From assembly GCA_037349105.1 (NCBI GenBank), contig JAYJMM010000105.1, positions 2,914,001 to 2,978,000 on the forward strand: DNA of 64,000 nt, written 5' to 3'. Each line of letters opens with the position of its first letter. Position 1 is the first letter of the stretch. This stretch comes from Limnomonas spitsbergensis (lineage: Eukaryota > Chlorophyta > Chlorophyceae > Chlamydomonadales). Below, piece by piece: positions 1 through 12,500 of the stretch. Under the pieces are notes generated by a model, which saw only the letters and a program-made list of their open reading frames with translations, made no database searches and was not told where the DNA came from. Made by a program: the position numbers and the translations under genes.

Positions 1-3000
1 CCCCCCATATCTTCCCCCTCCCCCCCCAAATGCCCCCTGGACCACAGATATTCCATGACCAGATTTGGAATGCTCTACAACTTTGGGATGATGGGGTTAT
101 TTCCCCCCTTCCTCCTTCAGGGGCATCATAGTTGCTGATGGAGGACTAACCTGACATGTTTTTAGTCCCCAAACAAGCCATATTGCCACCAAACAAAATC
201 ATAGTTGCTGATCTCGTTGCCAATAGCTGAAGGGCATTAAAACCTTTAAATCCTAAAGATTGAAGTTAACATCTGTCAGACACAGAAAATAGCTGGCACG
301 TGGGGCTGACTCTAAGCCAGGTTCTTCAACATCGTGACCTGGAAATCTTCCAACATCTCTCAATGGACAGTTAAAATAGAGAGGTAGCCCACATTAGCGG
401 CAACGCACGTGCAGAGCATCCTCCAAGCCTCAAATGATATTATTGCAGATCTATTACCGCTTTTAGAAATGATGAGCAGATTTCTTCGGCCATGTCCATG
501 TGCCCATGTGTGATAAAACGTACACGCTACACCAACCTGAAGTTGCACCAATTTCACTGCGATTGAGTGGACAGCACATAGTTGTTTCGGCTACGAGTAA
601 ACCTCTGTCAGGCCGCCCCAGGTGAGGCCGCCTAGCACTCAGCAGCCACCAAAGGCCCGATCGGGGCCGAAGCTTGACCTGAATACGAATGGTCCACGGC
701 TCCAAGCAGCATGGATAACCTCGCATGGGGCCTTTGGCTGATGGCCACATGATAGCTGAAATGTAGCTGAGCCACGAAAGAGGGGCACTGCTAGTTTGCA
801 GTTTATGTTGCTTTAGGTTTGTCTTGGAACTTCATACACAACTCTTCTGTAACAACTAAGGCCGACACACAAAAGAAATAACGGGAATGTAGGACCATAT
901 CTCCCACGCCGGGTATTTTCATGCGTTTCATTGTCCCCGATCCAAACATTCACTCGAGAGGTCCATTAGCAATCCGGATTTTGAACACATTTATTTTCGA
1001 CAGATCGTACACACTCATGCAAAGCGTCTCACAGTACACTCCCAACAGGCTCATTGCATCATTGTGCGGCCGCTTGCGCACTAGGAAGCGCGTGGGTTCT
1101 ACTGAATATGGCAAAATCGCCTATCTAAGATGGGCAAGCTCCTGACATGTACCCTGAAACGCACACACAAGATCCACCATCACAGAATCTTGCAGCTTGA
1201 GCTTCATTCCCAAGGCATGGAAAAAGGCTGGAAAAGTTTGCGAGCGCAGGCGCTACGTCTTGGATGCATGCATAAAGGATTGTAATAATGTACAGGCACT
1301 TCCGAGGCACATGCTCGTGCACCCACACGAGGCATCAGGCATGAGAGACTGAACGGATCTGGAATGAGGCACTATGGCCAAAATCGTTTTCATAAACTCA
1401 CACAAAAATGAGAATTTGCCTCTTCCTTAAGACACAGGACTTTTCGGACGGGACTCGTATTTCTATTTGGCTACTTTTCCCCCCGGATTTTTGGCTTCAA
1501 TCGGCAGGTCGTCCTGTGCCCCGCAAGAGGCCCAATTGGGACCTGATCGGGACTGACCTGCGGCAGCACCTAGGGTGTCTGGCCGGAGAGGGAGTGCAGG
1601 TGACAGGTTGCTGAAAAAGAAATCCTCTCCTCAGCCACATGACTACCTGCTTAGCTGGCGCCCATAGATGGATTGACACCTGAAATCTGGAAGGCCATAG
1701 AATTACTTGAGGCCCATCACCAACATGCCTGTGTCCACAACGCTTGGCCAGAGGTAGCTGAACCGTAGATGAGCCGAGCCACAAAATAATCAGTGGAGAC
1801 CCGTCAACGGAATGCCCGAGTTGCCCAGCACCTGGCTCATGAACAGAGCAGCCATGATGAGCTTGAACTTCGGAAAGCTCGGGCTGGACAGCAGGCAGCA
1901 GCGTCAGGAGGTATAAGTTTAAGACTCAAGGGAGGGTCAGTGGAGGACAGCTGGGTGAGGAGTGGAGGTGGGGAAGAGTGTGCAGGAGCAGGAGCAGGGG
2001 GGGCAGGAGCAGGACAGGGTCAGAGGAGGGGGACAATATGTTGACGTTGGTTGCTATCAGAGGTCATCTTGCCTGAAAACGGTTGTGGATTGAGAGGCAG
2101 ACCATGAGATCATTGATGGGAGCCTCTGCCAGACATCAAAAAGACAAGCAGGGATCAAGGCTGACGCCCACATGGATGGACAATCAGGCGGCTCGTGTCA
2201 AATTCACATAATACTGCAGTCATACAGATAAGCCAAACAATGATTCAAATCTTGAAGACTCCGTTTGCCTTGGCAAGCAGCTTGTATCTGCTACTCAGCA
2301 GCTCTGGTTTTGTAAAGAGGTCAGGCCTATATTTGACAGCACTCAGCAACGATGTCACTCCTGCACTGGCTGTGCCCACTTCACCGGCTCTGCTCTGCCC
2401 AGCAGATGGCCTTCAGGCGTCAGCACATGCCTAGTCCGGTTCTACAGCGAATATCTCAAATCGCCTGTTTGAGGGCATGTAACCTAAAACTTAATGGGTT
2501 TTAGGACCACCTGAATGCAGCATGATCTGGGAGAGCTGAATTTGTAAGACAAGCAGCCAGAGTTGGGCTGTGACACCGTAAAATAGACTGAAGTTAACAT
2601 TAACATCATGTCTGAAGAACCGCACGACTCTTGTGACACCGTAATGGGGTCGACCATCACGACTGTCATAAGCCCAACCCGGCAAGCAGGACCCGGTGGA
2701 TGCGAATCGACCAAAGCAACTCACAAGGAACTCAAGTAGAGCTGCAGGCGCTGCACTGGTGTCAATATGCGGTTCATCATGAAGCTCGCCATGAAGTTCA
2801 CCATGCGGTTGCGCCTCCAAACAGTCTGAAGCATGGGAGGCAGCAGCAAAACTGAGACAGGCGAATGGGTGAAACGAGGTGGTGCTGTACCGCAGGCGCG
2901 AGCAGTGCAAGCTCCCAAGCCTGAACAGGGCCCCGGGATTCCACCCAAACCTGGACTGTACCCTAGACTCTCATTCCGAATGGGAGGTGCATTTACTAAT

Positions 3001-3544
3001 GTGATCGTAACCTTTTCCTTTTGCTGCATGCAGGAGAAGTGCAGGCCATATGGCCTGTTAGGGGCAGAGTAGGCCTGGCACCATCCAGCGTTTACGCTTT
3101 TAGGGGTTCAGTCAAAACCTAGCTGTATCACTGCCTCCGGATGAGGGGCGAGGTGCAGCGAGCCCTGCTCTGCTTGGGCCACCGGCCGTACTCCGGTCAA
3201 GGTTCGGTCCCCACCGGCCCAGTGGTGGCCCCTGGGCAGCCTCCTGACGGGTTGACTAGCTCGCACTAAAAGAAATGGACGCCATAACCTCAACGCATGG
3301 CACAGAGTGGCAAGCGCTAGGATGGAGCCTCCAAAGGCTTAACCAATCTGCCTCTGCCCATAGAGACCTTCTTGCCCGGCTGACAAATGAGGGATCCGTG
3401 CAGCCTTCCAGCATACTTGGTTTAGATCAGCCATCTCAACACCAGGACACCCTCGCAAGGACAGAGGCAGCCAGAGCACCATCAGCAAAGCAACCGCGAG
3501 GATCAGTCACGCCCTCCCCTCGGCACACACACCTAACCTGCACT
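1..3544. other. gene-poor stretch with dispersed repeats
   Basis: No open reading frame here has a recognisable protein pattern or convincing splice sites. Frames are short and overlap on both strands. The stretch holds copies of dispersed repeat family B (about 595-778, 1500-1790 and 3085-3265), recognised by TAGCTGAAATGTAGCTGAG-like tails and a core resembling GGTCAAGGTTCGGTCCCC. A G-rich simple stretch lies near 1960-2035. Confidence 0.5.
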
Positions 3545-6500
3545 TCATCCATGCGGTGCCATGAGGGGAAAGCAGGCAGCAGGCAGCACACTCAGGATCA
3601 CACATACACACACTCGACTCCCATGCCTGCCGCCCCCCAATGCTGCACTTGCCATGCTCTTCTTGACCAGCTCCTCCTGAAGCTCCATCCTATCCGCCCA
3701 GTCCCGACCGCTGAACACATTGGGTAGCTGCTCGCCGCGCCGCTGCGCATCTCCCCATTGCACCTCCATCGACTGCTTCACGGCTGCCGCCAGCTGCTCC
3801 AGCGCCTGCCGGGTTTCCCCGGCCAGCCCGTTGAGTACGGTGCTGCACAGCCGTGCAACCTCGATCAAGTCCTCCGTCTGTGGGCGCACGAAGCACATGC
3901 ACAAGCACAGCAGTTTTGAGCTTCAGTGTGTTGAGGTACACGCATAATCAACAGTTTTGAGCTTCAGTGTGTTGAGGTGCATGCGCAAGTAGCAGCTTAA
4001 GACTTGAGAGTTTTGAGGCGCACGCATACCGGTAAGAATTGCAGGGGGCAAAGTTTCAACAGCGGTCGGATTTATGCTGAGGGCAATTTCTGGCAATTAT
4101 TCCCCACACTTGATTATCCCACAGGGTGTTCTTCTCATCATAAAGAAGAAAGGAAAACAGTGTGACTCCCCCTTCTATACAGAGGGGGAAGACCTCCAGA
4201 TGGAGGCTCAGCACTCAAAAGAGACACTTCAGCATCAAGCATGGCCTGGATTAGGCCATTTCTCATAAAAGGCAGGCTGCCGTTGTGCTGCAGTGCCATA
4301 GTGCCGCAGTGCCGTACGGGCAGTTTGTGCGTCATAAGTTTCAGCTACACGAACACCAGTATAACAGGAATAAGATCAATTTAAAACGGCTACCTTTCAG
4401 CTGAGCAGGAAATCCGGGATCCCAGCACACCTCAACCAAAAGAGGATGTTGACTCCACCTCCTTCAATGCTGGCCTCCCCCCGCCCCGAATTGGGGCCTA
4501 GATGGTATAAACACATGTTTAGGAGATGAGCGATTTTGATGGGCCAGTCATCAGCCCACCTTCCCAGCCCATCAGCTCACCTGCCCAGCCCATCAGCCCA
4601 CCTGCCTAGCCCATCAACCCACCAGCCCACCTTCCCAGCCCATCAGCTCACCTGCCCAGCCCATCAGCCCACCTGCCCAGCCCACCAGTCCAGCCCATCA
4701 GCTCACCTGCCTAGCCCGTCAGCCCACCTGCCCAGCTCACTAGCCCAGCCCATCAGCTCACCTGCCCAGCCCATCAGCCCACCTGCCCAGCCCACCATTC
4801 CAGCCCATCAGCTCACCTGCCCAGCCCGTCAGCCCAGCCCATCAGCTCACCTGCCCAGCCCATCAGCCCACCCGCCCACCTGCTGAGGCGTGAGGTCCAG
4901 CTTGCCCACCACCATGACCCAAAAGTCCATTGTAGCCGTGTGCTCCTCCCCCGTCTGCATGCTCAGGTCCTGCAAGGAAGCAGAACAAACATGAGTACAG
5001 ATAATGACAAATTTCTGACAAATAGAGCCACGCAGGCAAACATGTTGGAACGCCAAGCGACCCCTGCTTCAGACAACCTCAAGCCATCATGGCAGACATA
5101 GCTTTTGTGTGCACCAGACCACCTCTGACAGGCTGCTGAGCGCCGGCAACTGGACCCCCTGAGACGAAACCTTGTTCGACCCACAGCTGATGCCCCAAGC
5201 TGCAGGGCATGCTGTACCAGGCCCCCATGGCCGTGGGTCCAGTGCAGCTGACTGGCTGACGTATAGCTGACTTGCTGAAGCACCTAGATAGTAAAATGTG
5301 CTTCTAAGGCGGCAGGGCAATCAGCCTTTCCAGCTGTTTGGTCTGGAGAATCGGTGATAGCAACCCGCTACTGCCGCACACAGTCCACACTGGCAGGGAG
5401 GAGATATATGAATGACCTGCAGCTGTCAGATCCTCCGCTGCATGTCAAAAGAACAGCGCACCTGCGCTTCAACCATCGTGGCGGGATAGTGCACACAGGA
5501 CAACACTATCCGGTCCCAGATGCGCTCATCCAGCTCCAGGATTCTCTTGGCGAGCGGGATGTTGCTGGACGTGGAATTCGTAAGCTCCATCATCACATCT
5601 GTCACCTGGAGGACAGCAGTCGAGGGAGGGGAGCGGTGCTTGTTTGTCCGGTCAATGGAGGGGGGCAGTGCTACTTTGTCCGGCCAAGGGAGGGGGGCGG
5701 TGCTTTTTTGTCCGGTCAAGGGAGGGGGCAGTGCTTCTTTCTGGGCAAGAAGGGGGGCTGTGCTTCGTTGTCCGGCCAAGGGAGGGGGGCGGTGCTACAT
5801 TCTGGTCAAGAAGGGGGGCCATGCTTCTTTTTCCGGCCAAGGGAGGAGGGCGGTGCTTCCTTGTCCGGCCTGCGGAGGGGTCAGCGCTTCTTTTTCCGGC
5901 CGAGGGAGGGGGCCAGGGGGGCACTGATTATTTTTCGGCCAAGGGAGGGGGGTGATGCTTCTTTTTCTGGCCAATGGATGGGGCGATGCTTCTTTTTCTG
6001 GCCAACGGATGGGGCGCTGCTTCTTTTTCCGGCCAGGGTAGGGGTCAGTGCTTTAAGTCCGCCTTGGCAGGCTGAACACCCGATTGGAGCCCAACATTGG
6101 CCGGACTGCAGACACGGGCCCAAGCAGCATGGCTAACCCTGCTTGGGGCCTCGGCAGGAGGACAGGAGAGAGAGCTGAAATGTAGCTGAGCCACGAAAAG
6201 AAGCTCAGCGGGGAGGGGCAGCAGAGGCATGCTTGCACGAGGGCACTGGGAGTGTGCAGGGGCAGAGTGTGGGCGTTCTCTTAATGGATGTACATCTCAT
6301 AACCAGGATGCCGATACAAGAATGAGTCCATCACGGCTGCAACATGTATCCCATGAGCAAGCCGCGAGCAGCTCTAATACCCGGGCATCCGCACTCAATG
6401 GCAACAAAACTATGTGCGGCAACATGATACAGCCATTGCCGAGCGAGCGGCCATACGCCTGTGTGGCTACACGTAGCACATGAAACCACCCCACAAAACA

Positions 6501-9500
6501 CAAGCCTGGCTTCCTGAGCGCCATTCCGGGCCAATTGTCGGGTGCCTTCAGCCACCTAGGCACAAGGGAGCTCAGATATGTCCACTCACTCCAGTGCTAC
6601 CCAGGCAGTCTTCTAGGCTCACTGTACACCTCCCACCATTTGTTCCCCCCCCCCCACAAAAAGGCCGAGGCTCACAGGCTTATCGTTGACCAGCTTCCCT
6701 TGATCACGAACAACCCGAGACGCCTGGCATACCTGGTATCATACCCTGGCCACAAAATATATCGTAGATTCTCTGCCGGTCAGGAAGTGTTTAATTTAGC
6801 ACACGCTATACCACCTTTGGGGCGCCGCCAGGCAGCCGCCACTGGGCCGATTGGGGCATAACCTTAACCAGTCTACAACTGGTGGCCTGAGCACTAGGGC
6901 TTACGCAAAACCTTAACCAGCCTACGGCCGGTGGCCCAAGCAGCAGGGCTTAATGCACCAGGCCCTGCCGGTGGTAGGTGCGGCTGAAGCAAAATGGAAT
7001 ACCGGTAAGCACTGTTATCTGCCTCCTAGTTGCAGTGGCTTTGAAAAACGTTTCGTGAAATTAGCCTTTGTCTTGGCTGAGGTTGAAAGACCATTCCAAT
7101 TCACCGGTAAAAAGGTGCTGTAATGATGTGCTGTTCTTACCCTTGTGTGTTTTCAGCATTTCCCTTACCTCTTCCATGAGCATCCGCCACAAAACTGTGA
7201 AGTCCTTGGCGCAAGTGATCTTGGGGATCTGCAAAGCAAAGGCGCACAAAGCACAGTTTTTGTTGCGGCGAAGGATCAAGGGTGCGGGTATGACAGCTTT
7301 GGCACACGCCCTTGGGCCCCTAAGAGGCAAGGCCCCCTTAAAAAGCCAAACCCTCCACACTCATATGATACTGTGTATATCTCAAGGCTCTGCGGGCTGC
7401 AACCCCGGCCTGACGTGCTTCTAGACAAGGGATTCAGTAGATTCGAATTGACTTCCCTCAAAATCAGCTTGTCGATGTGAGGGTCTCATTAAAAAAACAC
7501 AATATCATTCCCCATGCCAGTTTCAGTCGGAAATGTTTGGTTTCGTCAATCGTATTTTGCACAGAGGCAGGCATGAAATATATAATTAATTCACACCCAA
7601 GGATACCGGTTGGCAACTTTAATCCATTGCAAGGGTTCAGTTCCACTTTTTGTCTGCAGGCTGCAGCCCTCGTCAAGTGTGCTTCTAAATAAACAACTTG
7701 TAACGCAGCCTGACGCACGTTCGTACCGACAGAAGCAAACAGACAGACAACCCCACTGGGGCACCCAGGGTGAAACGGAGTAGCTTGAAGCCAAGATTGC
7801 AGGACCCATGCTGATCATAACACACCAAAAGTCAAACTGGCACTGGTGCTTCCAAACTCATGCTTAACTATCCGTGCTCATGAAATCCCCCCCCCCCCAC
7901 ACACACACACACCGCGGACCTTAATGCTTCTTACCGAGCCCATTCTCCCGCAACCGTGCGTGAGACAAAAGAATCCCCACTGCCACATCCGCAATGCCCG
8001 CCCACGACCACCCACCTACCCACCCACCCGGCTGGAATCTGCGTTGTGGCACATCATGGTGCGCTCGCTATTGGCCACCTGCAGGGGCCACACCGGGACA
8101 CGGGCTCAGGGTCAGGGCTTGGGATGAAGGCTTGAGATCAAGCTTTTTCTGCCTCCTCCAATCCTTAATTGTTCGTAGCCCAGAGTGTGAAGAAAGGTGA
8201 AAGGGGAAACAGACTCAGGCGGTGGATTCCTCGCTAATAGGGCAAAGCTCAGTCAGTTTATCGTCCTTTCTTTCCTTTCAAAGCATCCCAATCCGTCAGC
8301 TAATCGGCACCTGTCTGCTCCTGCCTAGTTTGTTACATAATTTCAGGCGCCTCTGGGGTTCTGAACCTCCGGTCAAGATTTTCTTAAGCCTTACCTGCGC
8401 CCGCCCAGGCCTTTCCCAGGCCTCTCCATGTCCTGCACTGCTGCCCTCTCTCAGGCCTCTCCCTGTACCGCCCTGCTGCCCTTTCCCAGGCCTCTCCCTG
8501 TCCTGCCCTGCTGCCCTCTCCCAGGCCTCTCCCTGTCCTGCCCTGCTGCCCTTTCCCAGGCCTCTCCCTGTCCTCCCCTGCTGCCCTCTCCCAGGCCTCT
8601 CCCTGTCCTGCCCTGCTGCCCTCTCCCAGGCCTCTCCCTGTCCCGTCCTGCTGCCCTCTCCCAGGCCTCTCCCTGTCCCGTCCTCCTGCCCTCTCCCAGG
8701 CCTCTCCCTGCCTGTCCCGCCCTGCTGCCCTCTCCCAGGCCTCTCCCTGTCCCGCCCTGCTGTCCTCTCCCAGGCCTCTCCCTGTCCCGCCCTGCTGCCC
8801 TTTCCCAGGCCTCTCCCTGTCCTGGCCTGCTGCCCTCTCCCAGGCCTCTCCCTGTCCTGCCCTGCTGCCCTCTCCCAGGCCTCTCCCTGTCCCGCCCTGC
8901 TGCCCTCTCCCAGGCCTCTCCCTGTCCCGCCCTGCTGCCCTCTCCCAGGCCTCTCCCTGTCCTGCCCTGCCGCCCTCTCCCAGGCCTCTCCCTGTCCCGC
9001 CCTGCTGCCCTCTCCCAGGCCTCTCCCTGTCCCGCCCAGCTGCCCTCTCCCATGCCTCTCCCTGTCCCACCTTGCTGCCCTCTCCCAGGCCTCTCCCTGT
9101 CCCGCCCTGTTGCCCTTTCCCAGGCCTCTCCCTGTCCCGCCCTGCTGCCCTTTCCCAGGCCTCTCCCTGTCCTGCTCTGCTGCCCTCTCCCAGGCCTCTC
9201 CCTGTCCCGCCCTGCTGCCCTCTCCCAGGCCTCTCCCTGTCCCGCCCTGCTGCCCTTCCCCAGGCCTCTCCCTGTCCCGCCCTGCTGCCCTCTCCCAGGC
9301 CTCTCCCTGTCCTGCACTGCTGCCCTCTCCCAGGCCTCTCCCTGTCCCACCCTGCTGCCCTCTCCCAGGCCTCTCCCTGTCCTGCCCTGCTGCCCTCTCT
9401 CAGGCCTCTCCCTGTCCCGCCCTGCTGCCCTCTCCCAGGCCTCTCCCTGTCTGTCCCGCCCTGCTGCCCTCTCCCAGGCCTCTCCCTGTCCTGCCCTGCT

Positions 9501-12500
9501 GCCCTCTCCCAGGCCTCTCCCTGTCCCACCCTGCTGTCCTCTCCCAGGCCTCTCCCTGTCCCGCCCTGCCGCCCATTACCAGGCCTCAACCTGTCCTTCC
9601 CTGCTGCCCTCTCCCAGGCCTCAACCTGTCCCGCCCTGCTGCCCTTCCCCAGGCCTCTCCCTGTCCCGCCCTGCTGTCCTCTCCCAGGCCTCTCCCTGTC
9701 CCGCCCTGCTGCCCTTTCCCAGGCCTCTCCCTGTCCTGCCCTGCTGCCCTCTCCCAGGCCTCTCCCTGTCCTGCCCTGCTGCCCCCTCCCAGGCCTCTCC
9801 CTGTCTGTCCCGCCCTGCTGCCCTCTCCCAGGCCTCTCCTTGTCCCGCCCTGTTGCCCTTTCCCAGGCCTCTCCCTGTCCCGCCCTGCTGCCCTTTCCCA
9901 GGCCTCTCCCTGTCCTACTCAGCTGCCCTCTCCCAGGCCTCTCCCTGTCCTGCCCTGCTGCCCTCTCCCAGGCCTCTCCCTGTCCCGCCCTGCTGCCCTC
10001 TCCCAGGCCTCTCCCTGTCCTGCCCTGCTGCCCTCTCCCAGGCCTCTCCCTGTCCTGCCCTGCTGCCCTCTCCCAGGCCTCTCCCTGTCCCGCCCTGCTG
10101 CCCTCTCCCAGGCCTCTCCCTGTCTGTCCCGCCCTGCTGCCCTCTCCCAGGCCTCTCCCTGCCTGTCCCGCCCTGCTGCCCTCTCCCAGGCCTCTCCCTG
10201 TCCTGCCCTGCTGCCCTCACTCAGGCCTCTCCCTGTCCCGCCCTGCTGCCCTCTCCCAGGCCTCTCCCTGTCTGTCCCGCCCTGCTGCCCTCTCCCAGGC
10301 CTCTCCCTGTCCCACCCTGCTGCCCTCTCCCAGGCCTCTCCCTGTCCTGCCCTGCTGTCCTCTCCCAGGCCTCTCCCTGTCCCGCCCTGCTGCCCTTTCC
10401 CAGGCCTCTCCCTGTCCCACCCTGCTGCCCTCTCCCAGGCCTCTCCCTGTCCCGCCCTGCCGCCCATTACCAGGCCTCTCCCTGTCCCACCCTGCTGCCC
10501 TCTCCCATGCCTCAACCTGTCCCGCCCTGCTGCCCTTCCCCAGGCCTCTCCCTGTCCCGCCCTGCTGCCCTCTCCCAGGCCTCTCCCTGTCTGTCCCGCC
10601 CTGCTGCCCTTCCCCAGGCCTCTCCCTGTCCCACCCTGCTGCCCTCTCCCAGGCCTCTCCCTGTCTGTCCCGCCCTGCTGCCCTCTCCCAGGCCTTTCCC
10701 TGTCTGTCCCGCCCTGCTGCCCTCTCCCAGGCCTCTCCCTGTCCCGCCCTGCTGCCCTCTCCCAGGCCTCTCCCTGTCCTGCCCTGCTGCCCTCTCCCAG
10801 GCCTCTCCCTGTCCTGCCCTGCTGCCCTCTCCCAGGCCTCTCCCTGTCCCGCCCTGCTGCCCTCTCCCAGGCCTCTCCCTGTCTGTCCCGCCCTGCTGCC
10901 CTCTCCCAGGCCTCTCCCTGCCTGTCCCGCCCTGCTGCCCTCTCCCAGGCCTCTCCCTGTTCTGCCCTGCTGCCCTCACTCAGGCCTCTCCCTGTCCCGC
11001 CCTGCTGCCCTCTCCCAGGCCTCTCCCTGTCTGTCCCACCCTGCTGCCCTCTCCCAGGCCTCTCCCTGTCCCACCCTGCTGCCCTCTCCCAGGCCTCTCC
11101 CTGTCCTGCCCTGCTGTCCTCTCCCAGGCCTCTCCCTGTCCCGCCCTGCTGCCCTTTCCCAGGCCTCTCCCTGTCCCACCCTGCTGCCCTCTCCCAGGCC
11201 TCTCCCTGTCCCGCCCTGCCGCCCATTACCAGGCCTCTCCCTGTCCCACCCTGCTGCCCTCTCCCATGCCTCAACCTGTCCCGCCCTGCTGCCCTTCCCC
11301 AGGCCTCTCCCTGTCCCGCCCTGCTGCCCTCTCCCAGGCCTCTCCCTGTCTGTCCCGCCCTGCTGCCCTTCCCCAGGCCTCTCCCTGTCCCACCTTGCTG
11401 CCCTCTCCCAGGCCTCTCCCTGTCTGTCCCGCCCTGCTGCCCTCTCCCAGGCCTTTCCCTGTCTGTCCCGCCCTGCTGCCCTATCCCAGGCCTCTCCCTG
11501 TCTGTCCCGCCCTGCTGCCCTCTCCTAGGCCTCATTCAGTTCATACCTGGATTTTAAGCAGCCTCTCCTTGCGCTGGAGCTGCTGGCCCTCCGCCTCTAG
11601 CTGGTCTGATATCTGCTGCTTCTCCTTGATCTTCGCCTCAAGCCTCTCAATCTCATCGTACCTATTGGTTAAGGGTTCAGAGTTAAGGGCATGTCTAACA
11701 GCTGCGCCTCTCGCTCATTTTTGCGTCTACCCTCTCAAACTCACCCGACCTGTTGGTGGCCAGGGCAGCATTGTCATACGGCCAAAGATTTAGGGAGCCA
11801 GTGCAAGGAATGGGCGCGTCGAGGACTCAGGATTATAGGCAGGGGCGTGTCCAGGTGCAAGGGACGGGCTTGTCCAGCTGCATCCCAGTGCCCCAATCAA
11901 AACAGGGGTGCATGTCATGACACCTAGGGAGACCTGTGTGGGTCAGGGATTTCCAGGAGCGGTCAGAGTCAAAGAGGGAGGCAGATTGCTAGTCCAAGGC
12001 AGTTGCTAGTCCAAGGCAGATTGCTAGTCCAAGGCAGATGGCTAGTCCAAGGCAAATGGCTAGTCCAAGGCAGATGGCTAGTCCAAGGCAGATGGCTAGT
12101 CCAAGGTAGATGGCTAGTCCAAGGCAGATGGCTAGTTCAAGGCAGATGGCTAGTCCAAGGCAGATGGCTAGTGTAAGGCAGATTGCTAGTCCAAGGCAGA
12201 TGGCTAGTCTAAAGCAGATGGCTAATCCAAGCATCAAATACGTCCACCTCGGCATCCCTAAGGAGCGTCCCAAGAGACCATGCCCAGGAAGACCTTGCGT
12301 ACACCAATAATCCATGGCCCCGCCATCAGTGCTTACTTGCTGCGCCACGCCACAGATTTCCCGCCGCCGCGTCCCTCTCCTCCCACTGCCCCCTCTGCAC
12401 GCGCCTGCCCTCTGCCCTTGCCTCGCCCCCGCTTGGCGCGCACTGCTAGCGCGGCGTCGGTCTGAGGGCGGTCCGCTGACCGCTTCAAGGCGCCCTGAAG

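Noticed and set aside
5354..6136. 260-codon Gly-rich frame on the plus strand
   Set aside because: Runs through the 32-bp minisatellite and antisense to a well-supported exon (5605-5462).
8222..11793. Open reading frames above 1,000 codons (PCCPLPGLSLS-type and RGQQGGTGRGLGE-type proteins)
   Set aside because: They arise only because the 35-bp unit lacks stops in several frames on both strands; the same array is open in five frames, and it sits inside an intron of the bZIP-like gene.
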